Program-made: the position numbers and the translations under genes | The notes under the pieces: model-generated | What the model saw: the letters and a program-made list of their open reading frames with translations, nothing else | Told to the model about the DNA's origin: nothing | Database searches by the model: none | Shown here: in pieces, positions 15,335-25,520 of the stretch | How the letters are laid out: every line of letters starts with the position of its first letter | Position numbering within the stretch: position 1 is the stretch's first letter | NCBI RefSeq assembly: GCF_034119865.1 | Contig: NZ_CP139421.1 | Coordinates: 1,364,001 to 1,428,000 of the forward strand | Direction: 5' to 3' | DNA from: Algoriphagus sp. NG3 | GTDB taxonomy: Bacteria > Bacteroidota > Bacteroidia > Cytophagales > Cyclobacteriaceae | DNA: 64,000 bases

Positions 15335-17461
15335 CTAGTTAAAAATCACCTCATCTACGAAAGCCCAGCCTTTACTGTCAGCATTAGGATGCCATTTTGG
15401 TAACTGAGGCAGGGGTGTTAAGGTAATCTTTAACTGCTCAAAGTCATTGGCTTCCAGCTCCAGGGATATAAGTTCCGATCTGGCAGGATAAGATTTTGCT
15501 GAAACTTCAGGTGCCTTACTGGCCAGCTGCGTCCAGTTACCATCTTTCAATCCTTGCACAGTAATCCGGGCAGGAGGGAAGATATGAGCCTCTTCATTAT
15601 ATAATAAACTTAGAGAAAGGTTTTTAGGCAGTTCATTTCCTTCGAATTTGACTTCAATAACCATGGGGGCATCCTGAAACCCCAGCCATTTTTGGCTATG
15701 ATTGGATGCTGAGCCCTTTTCCAGATCAAAAAGTGTCTCTACGCCAGAGGCTCTATACTTAACATTAGGCTCATTGATCAAGGTGTATTCGACCGGTTTG
15801 ATTCTCGAATGTAAATAGACGGTCTCTTTAACTTTGGAAGCTATCCAATCTTTAGCATAGGCTTTTGCCATTAGTTTGCCTGAGTTTTTGACGAAAATAG
15901 GTTGTGTGAAAACTTGACTGGAAATGCTGTCCGGTTCAGTTCCATCTAAGGTGTAGCGTATTTCAGCTGATTTGATGGGATGGGTTACCTTCAGTTCCAA
16001 ACTATCTAGAAAGATGGTTTCTTTCTGTGAGATGATTGGGCTGTTGAGCTCATAGATGATTCCTTTTCCATCAAATCCAAAATCTATTGCAGTAGTAGGA
16101 TGTGCCTTTTGGATAGTTTTCTGATCTTCTGGACTGAGCCCGGTTTGCCATAGATAAAGCTTTTTCAAATTCTTCATTTTTGAGAGACTTTTGATGGAAA
16201 CTTGATCCAGTTCGTTACCTGAAATAGCCAAAATTTCCAGGGAAGTCAGTTCAGAAATGGTTTTTAACTGATCGGAACTTAAATCCGTAAAATTGAGATG
16301 GAGTTCTTCCAGATGTTTGAAACCTTTCATAAACTTAAGATCCACACCATCCAGTGGCATCTTGTTCAGACTTAAACGCACGATTTGATCTTTTACTTTT
16401 CTCAGATCCGAAAGTGACTTAGGCTGAAAAGCTGATATCCCAAAATAGGAGACGTCCAAAGCAGGAGATTCAGGAAAAAGAGGCTGGATACTACGAAATG
16501 AAGTGTTTAGTTTGGCTATTTCATCAGGTTTTGCCGCAGCAAATGAATAGGTTTTATTTTTTTCAAATCTGACAGATGCAAGCTGGTACAATTCATTTTT
16601 CACAGGGAGGGAGACCAGCTTCTGCTCGAAGTCGGCTCCCGATGCTACCCACTCGCTGAGAATCAATAGTTCCTCATCTGTCAGTTGGGCTTTGTTTTTA
16701 GGAGGCATGTGTTTCTTATCGTCTTCAGGTAGATTGATACGTTGAATCAGGAGTGACTTATCAAAATCCCCGGCTACTACCAGCGGACCGGATTTTCCGC
16801 CTTTTTTCAGACCTTCGATATGATCCATCCTAAGTTCTCCTTTAATCTTTCCTTCCTTGTGGCAACTGATACATTTTGCCTGTAAGATGGGTTGGACGAT
16901 ATCGTCAAAGATTTCAGCTTCGGCTAAAGGGATCAATTCAATTTCGTTGGTCTGAATAGGAGCCAAAAGGAAATCTTCACCATGGGTCAGTCCAGCTCCC
17001 CAATGTCCCGTGGCAATGATAATGATAGCCAATATTACAGAGAAGGTCTTTAGGTATCCTGCATTGGAGTTTCGGAGAAAGTAAAGCAAAACACATCCGG
17101 CAAAAACAGCGATTCCTCCCCATTTATGCCACACTAACGTATCACCGGTATATTCTTCCTGAGCTAGTATCAATCCTGCTATCACCGTGATCCCGGCAAA
17201 ATTGCATCCAGCTAGAAAGCTGATTTCACCAATCTCCCGTATTTCAGTCTTTTTGTGTATTCCAGGTATCCAGAAAAACAATAATCCCATTAAGAGTAAG
17301 ACAATAGGGAAGTGTAGAAGGATAGGATGGCTTCTGCCTATAACCTGCAACCAATCAGGCAAGGCCAGTGCCTCTCCAGCAAGGGTAATAATACTAACAA
17401 TACCTATCCAGAAAAAAAGTGAGCTTTCCAGAATAGATCTGATCGAAGAAATCTTAAGCAT
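15335..17461 (-). CDS. Membrane-anchored planctomycete-type cytochrome with LRR and chitobiase-like domains
   Basis: A 708-residue protein. Residues about 10-165 form a DUF2231-like bundle of four or five transmembrane helices with conserved His residues (SHPILLHFP, HKWGG, HWGAGLTHG). A periplasmic haem-binding domain follows with CISCH at 197-201 (PILQAKCISCHKEGKIKGEL). Residues about 330-440 contain leucine-rich repeats (LEELHLNFTDLSSDQLKTI). A chitobiase C-terminal/FN3-associated domain (IRYTLDGTEPDS) comes next, then a beta-rich tail. It is the last gene of a three-gene operon and starts 7 bp after the DUF1501 stop. Substrate and electron acceptor are unknown. Confidence 0.8.
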   Translation of the reverse strand: MLKISSIRSILESSLFFWIGIVSIITLAGEALALPDWLQVIGRSHPILLHFPIVLLLMGLLFFWIPGIHKKTEIREIGEISFLAGCNFAGITVIAGLILAQEEYTGDTLVWHKWGGIAVFAGCVLLYFLRNSNAGYLKTFSVILAIIIIATGHWGAGLTHGEDFLLAPIQTNEIELIPLAEAEIFDDIVQPILQAKCISCHKEGKIKGELRMDHIEGLKKGGKSGPLVVAGDFDKSLLIQRINLPEDDKKHMPPKNKAQLTDEELLILSEWVASGADFEQKLVSLPVKNELYQLASVRFEKNKTYSFAAAKPDEIAKLNTSFRSIQPLFPESPALDVSYFGISAFQPKSLSDLRKVKDQIVRLSLNKMPLDGVDLKFMKGFKHLEELHLNFTDLSSDQLKTISELTSLEILAISGNELDQVSIKSLSKMKNLKKLYLWQTGLSPEDQKTIQKAHPTTAIDFGFDGKGIIYELNSPIISQKETIFLDSLELKVTHPIKSAEIRYTLDGTEPDSISSQVFTQPIFVKNSGKLMAKAYAKDWIASKVKETVYLHSRIKPVEYTLINEPNVKYRASGVETLFDLEKGSASNHSQKWLGFQDAPMVIEVKFEGNELPKNLSLSLLYNEEAHIFPPARITVQGLKDGNWTQLASKAPEVSAKSYPARSELISLELEANDFEQLKITLTPLPQLPKWHPNADSKGWAFVDEVIFN

Positions 17462-17468
17462 ATCGATT

Positions 17469-18923
17469 TTAAGCGATTAAGTCTTTTACAACTTTACCAG
17501 AGACATCGGTGAGCCGATATCTTCTACCAAGGTGCTTATAGGTCATGCGCTCATGATCTATTCCCATCAGATGTAGTACCGTGGCTTGGAAATCATGCAC
17601 ATGAACAGGGTTTTCGGTAATGTTATAGCCAAATTCGTCGGTCTGTCCATATACCATTCCAGACTTCACACCGCCTCCTGCCATCCAGATCGAAAATGCG
17701 CGGGGATGATGATCACGGCCGTAATTATCCACCAAGATTTTACCCTGACAGTAATTTGTTCTTCCAAATTCTCCTCCCCAAATGACCAATGTCTCATCGA
17801 GCAGACCTCTCTGCTTCAAGTCTGTAATCAAAGCCGCCGAAGCCTGATCTACATCTTCTGCCTGTAGTCGCATTTCATTGGGGAGATTGCCGTGCTGATC
17901 CCAACCTTGATGATAAAGCTGTACAAAGCGTACACCGCTTTCTGAGAGTTTTCTAGCCAAAAGGCAATTTGCGGCGTAAGTGCCAGGCACTAGGCAGTCC
18001 GGCCCGTAGAGTTTGATAATACTCTCTGGCTCTTTGGACACATCTGTCATTTCAGGCACGGCTGTCTGCATTCTATAGGCCATTTCATATTGCTTAATCT
18101 TCGCTGTGATCTCCGGATCATTGAATTGCTTCATGCTGAGGTCATTCATCGCGGCGATCTGATCTATCATTTTATGCCGTTCTGAGCGGTTCATAGATTC
18201 CGGATCTTTCAGATACAATACCGGATCTTCCGAATTGGAAAACTGAACTCCCTGATGAGTAGCGTCAAGAAAACCATTACTCCAAAGTTTGGAATAAACT
18301 CCCTGCCCATTTCCACGCCCTCGGCTGAGTAAAACCGAAAAAGCCGGAAGATTACTGTTTTCACTTCCCAAGCCATAACTCAGCCAAGCGCCCATACTGG
18401 GACGGTTTCCCACCTGCGCACCTGTCTGGAAGAAGGTGAGGGCCGGGTCATGATTAATTGCGTCTGTGTGCATGGATTTCACTATACAGATATCATCCAC
18501 TATTCCCGCTGTATGGGGGAATACCTCAGAAATCCAGGCTCTTGATTCTCCGTATTGGTCAAATGAATAGTTGGATCCGACCAAAGGGAAGGAAGCTTGA
18601 CCAGAGGTCATTCCGGTCAGTCGCTGGTTTCCACGGATTGATTCTGGAAGTTCTTCCCCCATTCGTTTTATCAATTCCGGTTTATAATCAAATGACTCTA
18701 ATTGACTCGGTGCTCCATTTTGGAAAAGATAAATAACCCGTTTTGCTTTCGGTGCGAAATGCGGAAGCGCATGCATCATTGCTTCTTCAGCTTCGGATTT
18801 TCCCGAAAAAATATCAGGAACCAATAATGATCCCAAGGCTAGACTACCCACTCCGAGGCTTAGCCGGGAAAGAAATTTCCTCCGGTTGTGATTAAGCCCT
18901 TCTTCCAATAGTTCCTTTTCCAT
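17469..18923 (-). CDS. DUF1501 protein, Tat-exported, sulfatase/phosphatase-like fold
   Basis: A 484-residue protein starting with a twin-arginine signal (NRRKFLSRLSLGVGSLALGS, Arg14-Arg15), so it is probably folded before export. The body shows DUF1501 landmarks: KRVIYLFQNGAPSQLESFDYKP, VKSMHTDAINHDPA, LPAFSVLLSRG, VIWGGEFGRTNYCQGK and YGRDHHPRAFSIWMAGGGVK. The family is distantly related to sulfatases and alkaline phosphatases but no reaction is proven. Its stop and start are 7 bp and 1 bp from its neighbours, a tight operon with two haem proteins. DUF1501 with DUF1549/DUF1553 is a recurring pair in Planctomycetes. Confidence 0.88.
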   Translation of the reverse strand: MEKELLEEGLNHNRRKFLSRLSLGVGSLALGSLLVPDIFSGKSEAEEAMMHALPHFAPKAKRVIYLFQNGAPSQLESFDYKPELIKRMGEELPESIRGNQRLTGMTSGQASFPLVGSNYSFDQYGESRAWISEVFPHTAGIVDDICIVKSMHTDAINHDPALTFFQTGAQVGNRPSMGAWLSYGLGSENSNLPAFSVLLSRGRGNGQGVYSKLWSNGFLDATHQGVQFSNSEDPVLYLKDPESMNRSERHKMIDQIAAMNDLSMKQFNDPEITAKIKQYEMAYRMQTAVPEMTDVSKEPESIIKLYGPDCLVPGTYAANCLLARKLSESGVRFVQLYHQGWDQHGNLPNEMRLQAEDVDQASAALITDLKQRGLLDETLVIWGGEFGRTNYCQGKILVDNYGRDHHPRAFSIWMAGGGVKSGMVYGQTDEFGYNITENPVHVHDFQATVLHLMGIDHERMTYKHLGRRYRLTDVSGKVVKDLIA

Positions 18924-18924
18924 G

Positions 18925-21237
18925 TCAGCTTTTGGTAATGGTTTCTTCCAGATTATAAATACTCACAATTACTTGCATGAGCGCGGCAGTTTCAGGGTTG
19001 ACAGTTGACTCTTCCAGAGGGAACTCGCCCACATTTAAAGTAGGTAGAATCTGATCCGGATTTTGATTAAATCTCGCCAGTTGGTCTTCGTAGTAGGAGA
19101 GTAGTATGCTTTTTTCCTCAGTGCTCATTTCTCTACAAACTATACGTTTGAATGAAATAGATATAGCATTTTCTTCATTCTGGTATTTCGACCACATGCT
19201 AGCAGCCAAAACCCGGGATGCTTCCAAAATCATAGGATCATTCATCATCACCAATGCTTGAAGAGGGGTATTTGTTCTATTTCTCCCGATTTCGCAGCGA
19301 TCCCGGTTACTGGAATCAAAAATCATTGCCTTGGGAGGAGGGACAGTTAGTTTGATGAAATTGTATAAACCCCGCCTATAAAGTTTGTCGCCTTTGTCCT
19401 GAATATAGGTAGCTAAAACTCCCCGCCCTGAAGTCGCTGCTTCCCAGATCCCCTCGGGCATGTAAGGCTTTACACTCGGCCCACCAAGCTTTCTGACTAG
19501 CAGTCCACTACTCGCCAAAACCAAATCCTGGATATTTTCTGCAGGAAGACGAAGGCGGGGAGCTCGTGCGAGATAGAAATTATCAGGATCTGTGTTGAGA
19601 TGTTTTTCAGTGATCACAGCAGACTGTTTATAAGTGGCCGAACTTAGCATTTGCTTTAGCAAACGCTTTATATCCCAACCATTTTCCATAAAGTCAACAG
19701 CCAGCCAATCCAACAGTTCCGGGTGGGTTGGCAGATCACCTTGCATGCCAAAATCTCCTGCGGATTTCACTATACCCTGACCGAAAATCTCCTGCCACAT
19801 CAGGTTTACAAAGACCCTCGAAGTAAGCGGGTTTTCCCTGGCTGTGATCCATTTAGCCAGTCCGAGACGATTCTTCTCCAAGTCTTCGGGAAATTCCATA
19901 ATAGAGACTGGGGTGGAGGGATTCACCTCCTCTGTAGGGGCATCATATAATCCCCGATCAAGTATATGAGTGGGCCGCTTCTCCTCCAGTTCGCCCATTA
20001 CAGAGACGCTAAGTTTGGAAGTATCGGAATAGTTGATAAAATCCATAATTCCAGTGAGATCTTCTTGCTCTATCCAAAGTATGGGAGTCTTTGCGGGTTT
20101 GGATTGGGATACATCACCCTGATATCCTTTTTCTGGGGTATTATTGAAGAAGGCAAATAGCTCAAAATATTCTTTCTGGGAGAAAGGATCATACTTGTGG
20201 TCATGGCATTGGGCGCATTCCATAGTAATGCCCAGCAGTCCTTTGCTTACTGTATTGGTTTTGTCAAGTACGTATTCTATTCTGTATTCCTCATCGATCA
20301 CCCCGCCTTCTTCGGTGTATTTATGGTTTCTGTTGAAGGCGGTTGCCAAAATCTGCTCTTTATTGGCATCCGGCAAAAGATCTCCGGCAAGCTGCCAAGT
20401 TACGAATTGATCATAAGGCATGTTTTCATTGAAAGCATGGATTACCCAATCGCGATAGGGCCACTGTGTGCGTATATTGTCATCCTGATAGCCATAGCTG
20501 TCAGAGTATCGGGAAATATCCATCCACAGAATAGCCATTTTTTCTCCAAAACCTGGATCATCCAACAATCCGTCAAGTAAATTTTCATAGGAATATTCTC
20601 CGGAAAAGTCTCCAAATCTAGCCAACAGCTCAGGACTGGGTGGAAGGCCTGTAAGGTCCATGCTTGCCCGTTTGATCAGTTCATGGGTCTTAGCTTCAGG
20701 ATTAGGGGAAAGTCCTTTCTCCCTCATTTTTTTAAAAGTAAACCGGTCAATTTCATTGATGGCCCAGTCAGTTGCTTTAGGAAGTGGGGCTTTTTCAGCT
20801 TTTACAAATGCCCAATGAGGTTCATATTTGGCACCTTGTTCTATCCATTTGGTGATCAATAGGATTTCACTACTGGATAGGGTAAGGTTGGACTCCGGCG
20901 GAGGCATCAGATCTCCGGGATCTTCTGTGGTGATTCTATGATAAACAGTTGATTCTTCCAGATTCCCGGGCTTAATTACAAATTGGTTTGGATCGTCTTT
21001 AAGCGCAGCGTAAGCACCGGCTTCCGTGTCCAAGCGCAGGTCAGATTCACGCTTATTTGCGTCAGGGCCGTGACATACAAAGCATTTGTCTGATAGGATA
21101 GGGCGGATATGGAAGTTATAGCTGACCTGCTCGATATCCGATAGCTGGATTTCAGGGTCGTGCTTTGTATTGCAGTGCACAAGCACAATGCTAAAGCAAG
21201 ACCATACGCATAGTCTTAGAAGTTGGAAAGGTTTCAT
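18925..21237 (-). CDS. PSCyt1-DUF1549-DUF1553 (planctomycete cytochrome) lipoprotein
   Basis: A 770-residue exported protein. The N-terminus ends in a lipobox-like VLVHC (Cys22), suggesting a lipoprotein. The first haem motif CFVCH (52-56) lies in a PSCyt1 domain (FHIRPILSDKCFVCHGPDAN). DUF1549 spans about 155-350 and carries a second CxxCH, CAQCH at 341-345 (CAQCHDHKYDPF). DUF1553 occupies about 450-740 (SRVFVNLMWQEIFGQGIVKS, DFGMQGDLPTHPELLDWLA). The reaction is unknown; such proteins accompany polysaccharide and sulfatase loci in Planctomycetes. It is the first gene of the operon, followed after 1 bp by DUF1501. Confidence 0.88.
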   Translation of the reverse strand: MKPFQLLRLCVWSCFSIVLVHCNTKHDPEIQLSDIEQVSYNFHIRPILSDKCFVCHGPDANKRESDLRLDTEAGAYAALKDDPNQFVIKPGNLEESTVYHRITTEDPGDLMPPPESNLTLSSSEILLITKWIEQGAKYEPHWAFVKAEKAPLPKATDWAINEIDRFTFKKMREKGLSPNPEAKTHELIKRASMDLTGLPPSPELLARFGDFSGEYSYENLLDGLLDDPGFGEKMAILWMDISRYSDSYGYQDDNIRTQWPYRDWVIHAFNENMPYDQFVTWQLAGDLLPDANKEQILATAFNRNHKYTEEGGVIDEEYRIEYVLDKTNTVSKGLLGITMECAQCHDHKYDPFSQKEYFELFAFFNNTPEKGYQGDVSQSKPAKTPILWIEQEDLTGIMDFINYSDTSKLSVSVMGELEEKRPTHILDRGLYDAPTEEVNPSTPVSIMEFPEDLEKNRLGLAKWITARENPLTSRVFVNLMWQEIFGQGIVKSAGDFGMQGDLPTHPELLDWLAVDFMENGWDIKRLLKQMLSSATYKQSAVITEKHLNTDPDNFYLARAPRLRLPAENIQDLVLASSGLLVRKLGGPSVKPYMPEGIWEAATSGRGVLATYIQDKGDKLYRRGLYNFIKLTVPPPKAMIFDSSNRDRCEIGRNRTNTPLQALVMMNDPMILEASRVLAASMWSKYQNEENAISISFKRIVCREMSTEEKSILLSYYEDQLARFNQNPDQILPTLNVGEFPLEESTVNPETAALMQVIVSIYNLEETITKS

Positions 21238-21686
21238 TTTGGGTTACAATGATATTAATCACTTTAAGCTAGTGATAATTTGAATAAAAGTCGCCCTGAA
21301 TCCTTCAAATCAATTGACCTATTTTAGCAGAATGTAATATGAAATTATCTAAAGGATCTAATAAGGAATAATATTTTGTTATAACTGGTTTTATATGTAA
21401 AATATTCTTATCGGTGAATAATAATTAAAATATTATTCTAGCGAGATGGACAATACTGTCTCAAAAATGGGGATTAAACCCGCATTATGCATTAGAAAAT
21501 CTACTGCATCTCCAAACTACCTCAAAATCAGTCGCTATGCTTCACTTTTCGCCCTCACCGTAGCGGTGCTACGACTCGATCTCCAAAGTGACTGATTTTC
21601 TTGCAGTTTGAACCCTCGCTACGAAACCTAAAGCATAATCCGGGTTAAAAAATAATGTAGTAAAATGGAGCCAATGATCAGTAACC
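21238..21686. other. Long intergenic region holding a nested palindromic repeat
   Basis: About 450 bp with no gene. The first 235 bp are A/T-rich and presumably hold the promoter of the planctomycete-cytochrome operon, though no exact Bacteroidota promoter was found. The right part is the structured repeat listed separately. Confidence 0.5.
21474..21649. repeat. 176-bp multiply nested imperfect palindrome
   Basis: Four concentric arm pairs share one centre: 21474-21495 with 21628-21649 (22 nt, about 3-4 mismatches, core CCCGCATTATGC); 21513-21533 with 21590-21610 (21 nt, a few mismatches, core AAAATCAGTC); 21542-21548 with 21585-21591 (TCACTTT/AAAGTGA, perfect); and GTAGC-ggt-GCTAC at 21560-21572. 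The whole unit folds into one long hairpin on either strand. It could be a MITE or a repeated structured element; no clear target duplication was seen. Confidence 0.65.
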
Positions 21687-21716
21687 AAAAAAAAGCTGTC
21701 CGGATGGACAGCTTTT
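21687..21716 (-). terminator. Rho-independent terminator after accC
   Basis: On the minus strand AAAAGCTGTCC-atcc-GGACAGCTTTT, an 11-bp perfect stem, runs into a further T-tract. It lies 25 bp beyond the accC stop and closes the pdxA-to-accC cluster. Confidence 0.9.
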
Positions 21717-21740
21717 AGCTTATTAGATATATCTGAGATA

Positions 21741-23090
21741 TTATCCCTTTATGACTGAAAAGTCAAAATCGTCCAAGAACTTGGTCGTGAAGTTCCCTTC
21801 TCTGAATTGCTCGTTTTCCAGCAATGCGATATGGAAAGGAATAGTAGTTTTCACTCCGTCGATTACAAATTCCTCCAATGCTCTTTTCATCCTAACGATT
21901 ACTTCTTCTCTGGATTGGCCACTGACGATCAGTTTGGCAATCATGGAATCGTAATTGGGAGGAATCACATAACCCGCATATACGTGGGAATCGATTCTGA
22001 CACCGCGCCCTCCCGGAATATGCAGGTTTTGGATTTTGCCCGGACTAGGTCTGAATCCATGGGCAGGGTCTTCTGCATTGATCCTACATTCCATTGCATA
22101 GAGCTTTGGATAATAATTTCTGCCTGAGATTTTTTCTCCTGCGGCCACTTTGATCTGTTCTTTGATCAGGTCAAAGTCAGTCACTTCCTCAGTGATCGGA
22201 TGCTCCACCTGGATACGGGTGTTCATCTCCATAAAGAAGAAGTTGCGGTGCTTATCTACCAGGAATTCTACGGTACCGGCGCCTTCGTAGCCGATTGCTT
22301 CGGCACCTTTGATAGCTGCTTTTCCCATTGCTTCACGAAGCTCATCTGTGATAAAAGGAGAGGGGGTTTCCTCTACCAGTTTCTGATGTCTTCTCTGTAT
22401 GGAGCAGTCTCTTTCAGAAAGGTGGCAAGCTTTGCCTGTGCTATCTCCGATAATCTGAATTTCTATGTGTCTCGGTTCCTCTACAAATTTCTCAAGATAC
22501 AGTCCGTCATTTCCAAAGGCCGCACCTGATTCCATTCTTGCATCGTCCCAGGCTTTTTTGAACCCAGCTTCTTCTTTTACGATCCGCATTCCCCGTCCAC
22601 CGCCACCGGCAGTGGCTTTCAGGATAACAGGGTAGCCCATTTCATTGGCGAGCTTGATACCTTGCTCCATGGATTCCAGGATTCCCTCTGAGCCCGGGAT
22701 TGTAGGTACCCCCGCAGCTTTCATGGTAGCCTTGGCAGTGGCCTTATCACCCATTTGGTCAATCATCTCAGCACTGGCGCCGATGAATTTGATACCGTAT
22801 TCCTCACAGATTTTAGAGAATTCAGCATTTTCAGAAAGAAAACCATATCCCGGGTGAATGGCATCTGCATTGGTGATCTCAGCAGCAGCGATGATTCGGG
22901 GGATATTCAAGTAGGATTCCCTGCTGGGAGCTGGCCCTATGCACACAGCTTCGTCGGCAAATCGAACATGTAGACTATCCTTATCCGCAGTGGAATATAC
23001 CGCCACAGTCGCTATCCCCATCTCTTTACAAGTACGGATGATTCTAAGGGCGATTTCACCTCTGTTGGCGATTAGTATTTTTTTAAACAC
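21741..23090 (-). CDS. accC: Acetyl-CoA carboxylase, biotin carboxylase subunit
   Basis: A 449-residue ATP-grasp enzyme that carboxylates the biotin on AccB, the first half-reaction of acetyl-CoA carboxylase. It begins with the Rossmann-like [23 protein letters not shown]. The glycine-rich ATP loop [14 protein letters not shown], the acidic metal site [19 protein letters not shown] and the basic C-terminal domain are intact. Length matches the family (about 445-450). It lies 25 bp after accB, sharing a transcript with it, and ends at a strong terminator. The carboxyltransferase genes (accA, accD) are not in this window. Confidence 0.97.
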   Translation of the reverse strand: MFKKILIANRGEIALRIIRTCKEMGIATVAVYSTADKDSLHVRFADEAVCIGPAPSRESYLNIPRIIAAAEITNADAIHPGYGFLSENAEFSKICEEYGIKFIGASAEMIDQMGDKATAKATMKAAGVPTIPGSEGILESMEQGIKLANEMGYPVILKATAGGGGRGMRIVKEEAGFKKAWDDARMESGAAFGNDGLYLEKFVEEPRHIEIQIIGDSTGKACHLSERDCSIQRRHQKLVEETPSPFITDELREAMGKAAIKGAEAIGYEGAGTVEFLVDKHRNFFFMEMNTRIQVEHPITEEVTDFDLIKEQIKVAAGEKISGRNYYPKLYAMECRINAEDPAHGFRPSPGKIQNLHIPGGRGVRIDSHVYAGYVIPPNYDSMIAKLIVSGQSREEVIVRMKRALEEFVIDGVKTTIPFHIALLENEQFREGNFTTKFLDDFDFSVIKG

Positions 23091-23115
23091 AGCTTTTTAC
23101 TTTTTAGTGAAAAAA

Positions 23116-23592
23116 TTATCCCGCTGGATCTACAAGGAACAATGGCTGATCATATTCTACAGGGGTAGAATTGCTTACCAGGATTTTTACGATTTTACCG
23201 GAAATTTCAGATTCTATCTCGTTGAAAAGCTTCATGGCTTCTATGATACACACGGTTTCGCCGGCCTTCACGGAATCACCAACTGCTACGAAAGGATCAG
23301 CATCCGGGCTGGAAGTGAGGTAGAATGTACCTATCATTGGAGATTTGATTTCTACCAAATTAGAAGGGGCTGCTTCAGCTGTCGGAGCAGGGGCAGGGGC
23401 TGGAGCTGCCAATGTAGCGGGTGCTGGCGCCGCAGCTGCTTGTGTAGGAGCGGGGGCTTCTACCATTCTAGGTGCAGAAGATTCCGCGTATTTCTTAATA
23501 GAAAGTTCAAACTCGTCAGTCTTGATTTTAACTTCCGCCAAACCAGAATTGGATATGTAATCGATCAACTCCTGAATCTCTTTTGCTTTCAT
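23116..23592 (-). CDS. accB: Acetyl-CoA carboxylase biotin carboxyl carrier protein
   Basis: A 158-residue carrier protein. An N-terminal helical region is joined by a flexible Ala/Pro-rich linker (about residues 42-75, [23 protein letters not shown]) to the biotinyl domain. The biotin attachment site is EAMKL with Lys121. The thumb loop [17 protein letters not shown] is present. Biotin on Lys121 shuttles between AccC and the carboxyltransferase. It is flanked by efp (97 bp upstream) and accC (25 bp downstream), the common Bacteroidota order. Confidence 0.97.
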   Translation of the reverse strand: MKAKEIQELIDYISNSGLAEVKIKTDEFELSIKKYAESSAPRMVEAPAPTQAAAAPAPATLAAPAPAPAPTAEAAPSNLVEIKSPMIGTFYLTSSPDADPFVAVGDSVKAGETVCIIEAMKLFNEIESEISGKIVKILVSNSTPVEYDQPLFLVDPAG

Positions 23593-23689
23593 AGGTTAAT
23601 TATTTAGATGTGCCTTTAGGCAGTTTATTTAAGTGGGTTTTAAAAGAATAAAGCTGTGTAATTTAACTAAATCACACAGCTAAACTAAG

Positions 23690-24253
23690 CTATTTTACTC
23701 TTTCTGAGTAAGATCCATCGCGAGTATCCACCTTGATCAGGATGTCTTGCTCTACAAAAAGCGGTACCATTACAGTAGCTCCGGTTTCTACCGTAGCTGG
23801 TTTCAATGCGTTGGTAGCAGTATCGCCTTTTATTCCTGGTTCTGTGTAGGTGATCATCAATTCTACAAAAGGAGGAAGTTCTACTGCAAGTGGAGTTTCT
23901 GTTTCATCATGGATTAAAATATCCACTAACTGACCGTCTTTCATAAGATTGGCCCGTTCAATAAGTTTTTCTTCGATTGTAATCTGCTCAAATGAAGAAG
24001 TGTCCATGAAGTTGTAGCCCATATCATCGGCATAGAGAAACTGATGCGGTCTTTTTTCCACCCTCGCAGTTTCTACTTTTTCTCCTGCACTGAATGTTTT
24101 GTCCAGGGTTTTGCCAGAAGTGATACCCTTCAGTTTAGTTCTAACAAACGCTGGCCCTTTCCCGGGTTTGACGTGTTGAAACTCCACAATAGAGTAAATG
24201 TCATTATTCATGACCAAACAAAGTCCGTTTTTAAAATCTGCAGTACTTGCCAT
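23690..24253 (-). CDS. efp: Translation elongation factor P
   Basis: A 187-residue three-domain (KOW-like, OB, OB) factor that relieves ribosome stalling at polyproline stretches. The tip loop [15 protein letters not shown] carries the lysine (Lys32) equivalent to the modified Lys34 of E. coli. The C-terminal signature [22 protein letters not shown] reads here as [20 protein letters not shown]. Length is normal. It sits between fabH and accB in the same direction. Confidence 0.97.
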   Translation of the reverse strand: MASTADFKNGLCLVMNNDIYSIVEFQHVKPGKGPAFVRTKLKGITSGKTLDKTFSAGEKVETARVEKRPHQFLYADDMGYNFMDTSSFEQITIEEKLIERANLMKDGQLVDILIHDETETPLAVELPPFVELMITYTEPGIKGDTATNALKPATVETGATVMVPLFVEQDILIKVDTRDGSYSERVK

Positions 24254-24282
24254 AAAGTATTATCGTATAATTTTCTTATAGT

Positions 24283-25281
24283 TTATTTTGGGTCGTAGCC
24301 CCATTTGAGAAGGATCGAGCCCCAGGTAAATCCACCACCAAAGGCAGCAAGTACCAGATTGTCTCCTTTTTTCAATTGATTTTCATAATCCCAAAGACAA
24401 AGAGGAATGGTAGCGGCAGTGGTGTTGCCATATTTTTCTATATTCATCATGACCTTGTCTGAGCCGATTCCCATACGATTCGCAGTAGCATTGATAATGC
24501 GGAGATTGGCCTGATGCGGAACCAACCAAGCGATGTCTTCGCCTTTCAGGTTGTTTTTCTCCATGATTTCAGCACTTACATCGGCCATATTGGTCACGGC
24601 GAACTTGAATACAGTAGAACCTTCCTGGTAGGCAAAGTGCTCTCCTGCTTCCACAGTTTCGTGGGAAGCGGGTCTGCGGCTACCTCCGGCTTTCATATGG
24701 AGATAGGGGGCTCCTGAGCCGTCGGATTTGAGGATTGCATCTACTATGCCCAGATCCTCCGTAGTAGGCTCCAGTAAGACTGCTCCAGCACCATCTCCAA
24801 ATAATATGCAAGTAGTCCTATCCTGATAATTGACTATCGAGGACATTTTATCAGCTCCTACTACTACTACTTTTTTATGCGTACCAGTTTGGATAAACTG
24901 GCTTCCCATCTGCAGCGCAAATAAGAATCCTGAACAGGCAGCACCTACATCAAAGCTATAGCTATTCTTGGCGCCTACCATATCTGCGATCAGATTTCCT
25001 GAAGCAGGAAAGGGCATATCGGGAGTTACTGTAGCACAGATAATAAGATCTACATCCAAGGGGTCAGTTCCGGTTTTTTCCAGAAGTCCTTTTACGGCTT
25101 CTGCTCCCATTACTGATGTACCTTGGTCTTCACCTTTCAGTATTCTTCTTTCTTTTATTCCTGTTCTTGAAACGATCCACTCGTCATTTGTATCTACAAG
25201 CTTCTCAAGTTCTTTATTGGTCAACCTGTATTCCGGAACGTAACCTTGTATTCCGGTGATCATGGCTCTGAGTTTGTCCAT
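24283..25281 (-). CDS. fabH: Beta-ketoacyl-ACP synthase III
   Basis: A 332-residue thiolase-fold enzyme that condenses acetyl-CoA (or a branched starter) with malonyl-ACP to start fatty-acid synthesis. The triad is Cys116 ([10 protein letters not shown]), His256 (VPHQANLRI) and Asn286 ([10 protein letters not shown]). The GGGFTWG block near the C-terminus is present. It lies between rpmF and efp in a minus-strand cluster. plsX, often between rpmF and fabH in other phyla, is absent here. Confidence 0.96.
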   Translation of the reverse strand: MDKLRAMITGIQGYVPEYRLTNKELEKLVDTNDEWIVSRTGIKERRILKGEDQGTSVMGAEAVKGLLEKTGTDPLDVDLIICATVTPDMPFPASGNLIADMVGAKNSYSFDVGAACSGFLFALQMGSQFIQTGTHKKVVVVGADKMSSIVNYQDRTTCILFGDGAGAVLLEPTTEDLGIVDAILKSDGSGAPYLHMKAGGSRRPASHETVEAGEHFAYQEGSTVFKFAVTNMADVSAEIMEKNNLKGEDIAWLVPHQANLRIINATANRMGIGSDKVMMNIEKYGNTTAATIPLCLWDYENQLKKGDNLVLAAFGGGFTWGSILLKWGYDPK

Positions 25282-25454
25282 TATGCTGGGGTTAAGCTAA
25301 GACGATCAAATCAAAATCATCTCAAACTGATTTGTTATGGATGTGTTTTATCCTGTAAGGAAGGCAAAAATATTATAATTGTTATTCTCTACCAAAAGAA
25401 ATCCATCAATGCGAAGCAATAGCTTTGATTCACAAGTGTCTAGTTTGGTGTGGA

Positions 25455-25491
25455 ACAAAAAAAAATCCATCTGCGGATCGCAAATGGATTT
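25455..25491 (-). terminator. Rho-independent terminator between rpmF and fabH
   Basis: On the minus strand AAATCCAT and ATGGATTT pair, with an inner TGCG/CGCA helix, and are followed by a run of nine T residues. It lies 20 bp after the rpmF stop, so DUF177-rpmF can be transcribed apart from fabH-efp-accBC. Confidence 0.85.
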
Positions 25492-25500
25492 CATAAGATT

Positions 25501-25520
25501 CATGGCTTAATTAAGCCATG
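25501..25520. repeat. Perfect 20-bp palindrome across the rpmF stop codon
   Basis: CATGGCTTAATTAAGCCATG is its own reverse complement. Its centre coincides with the last codons of rpmF (ATG GCT TAA). It could be incidental, or a protein-binding site or helix stabilising the mRNA end. Confidence 0.5.
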
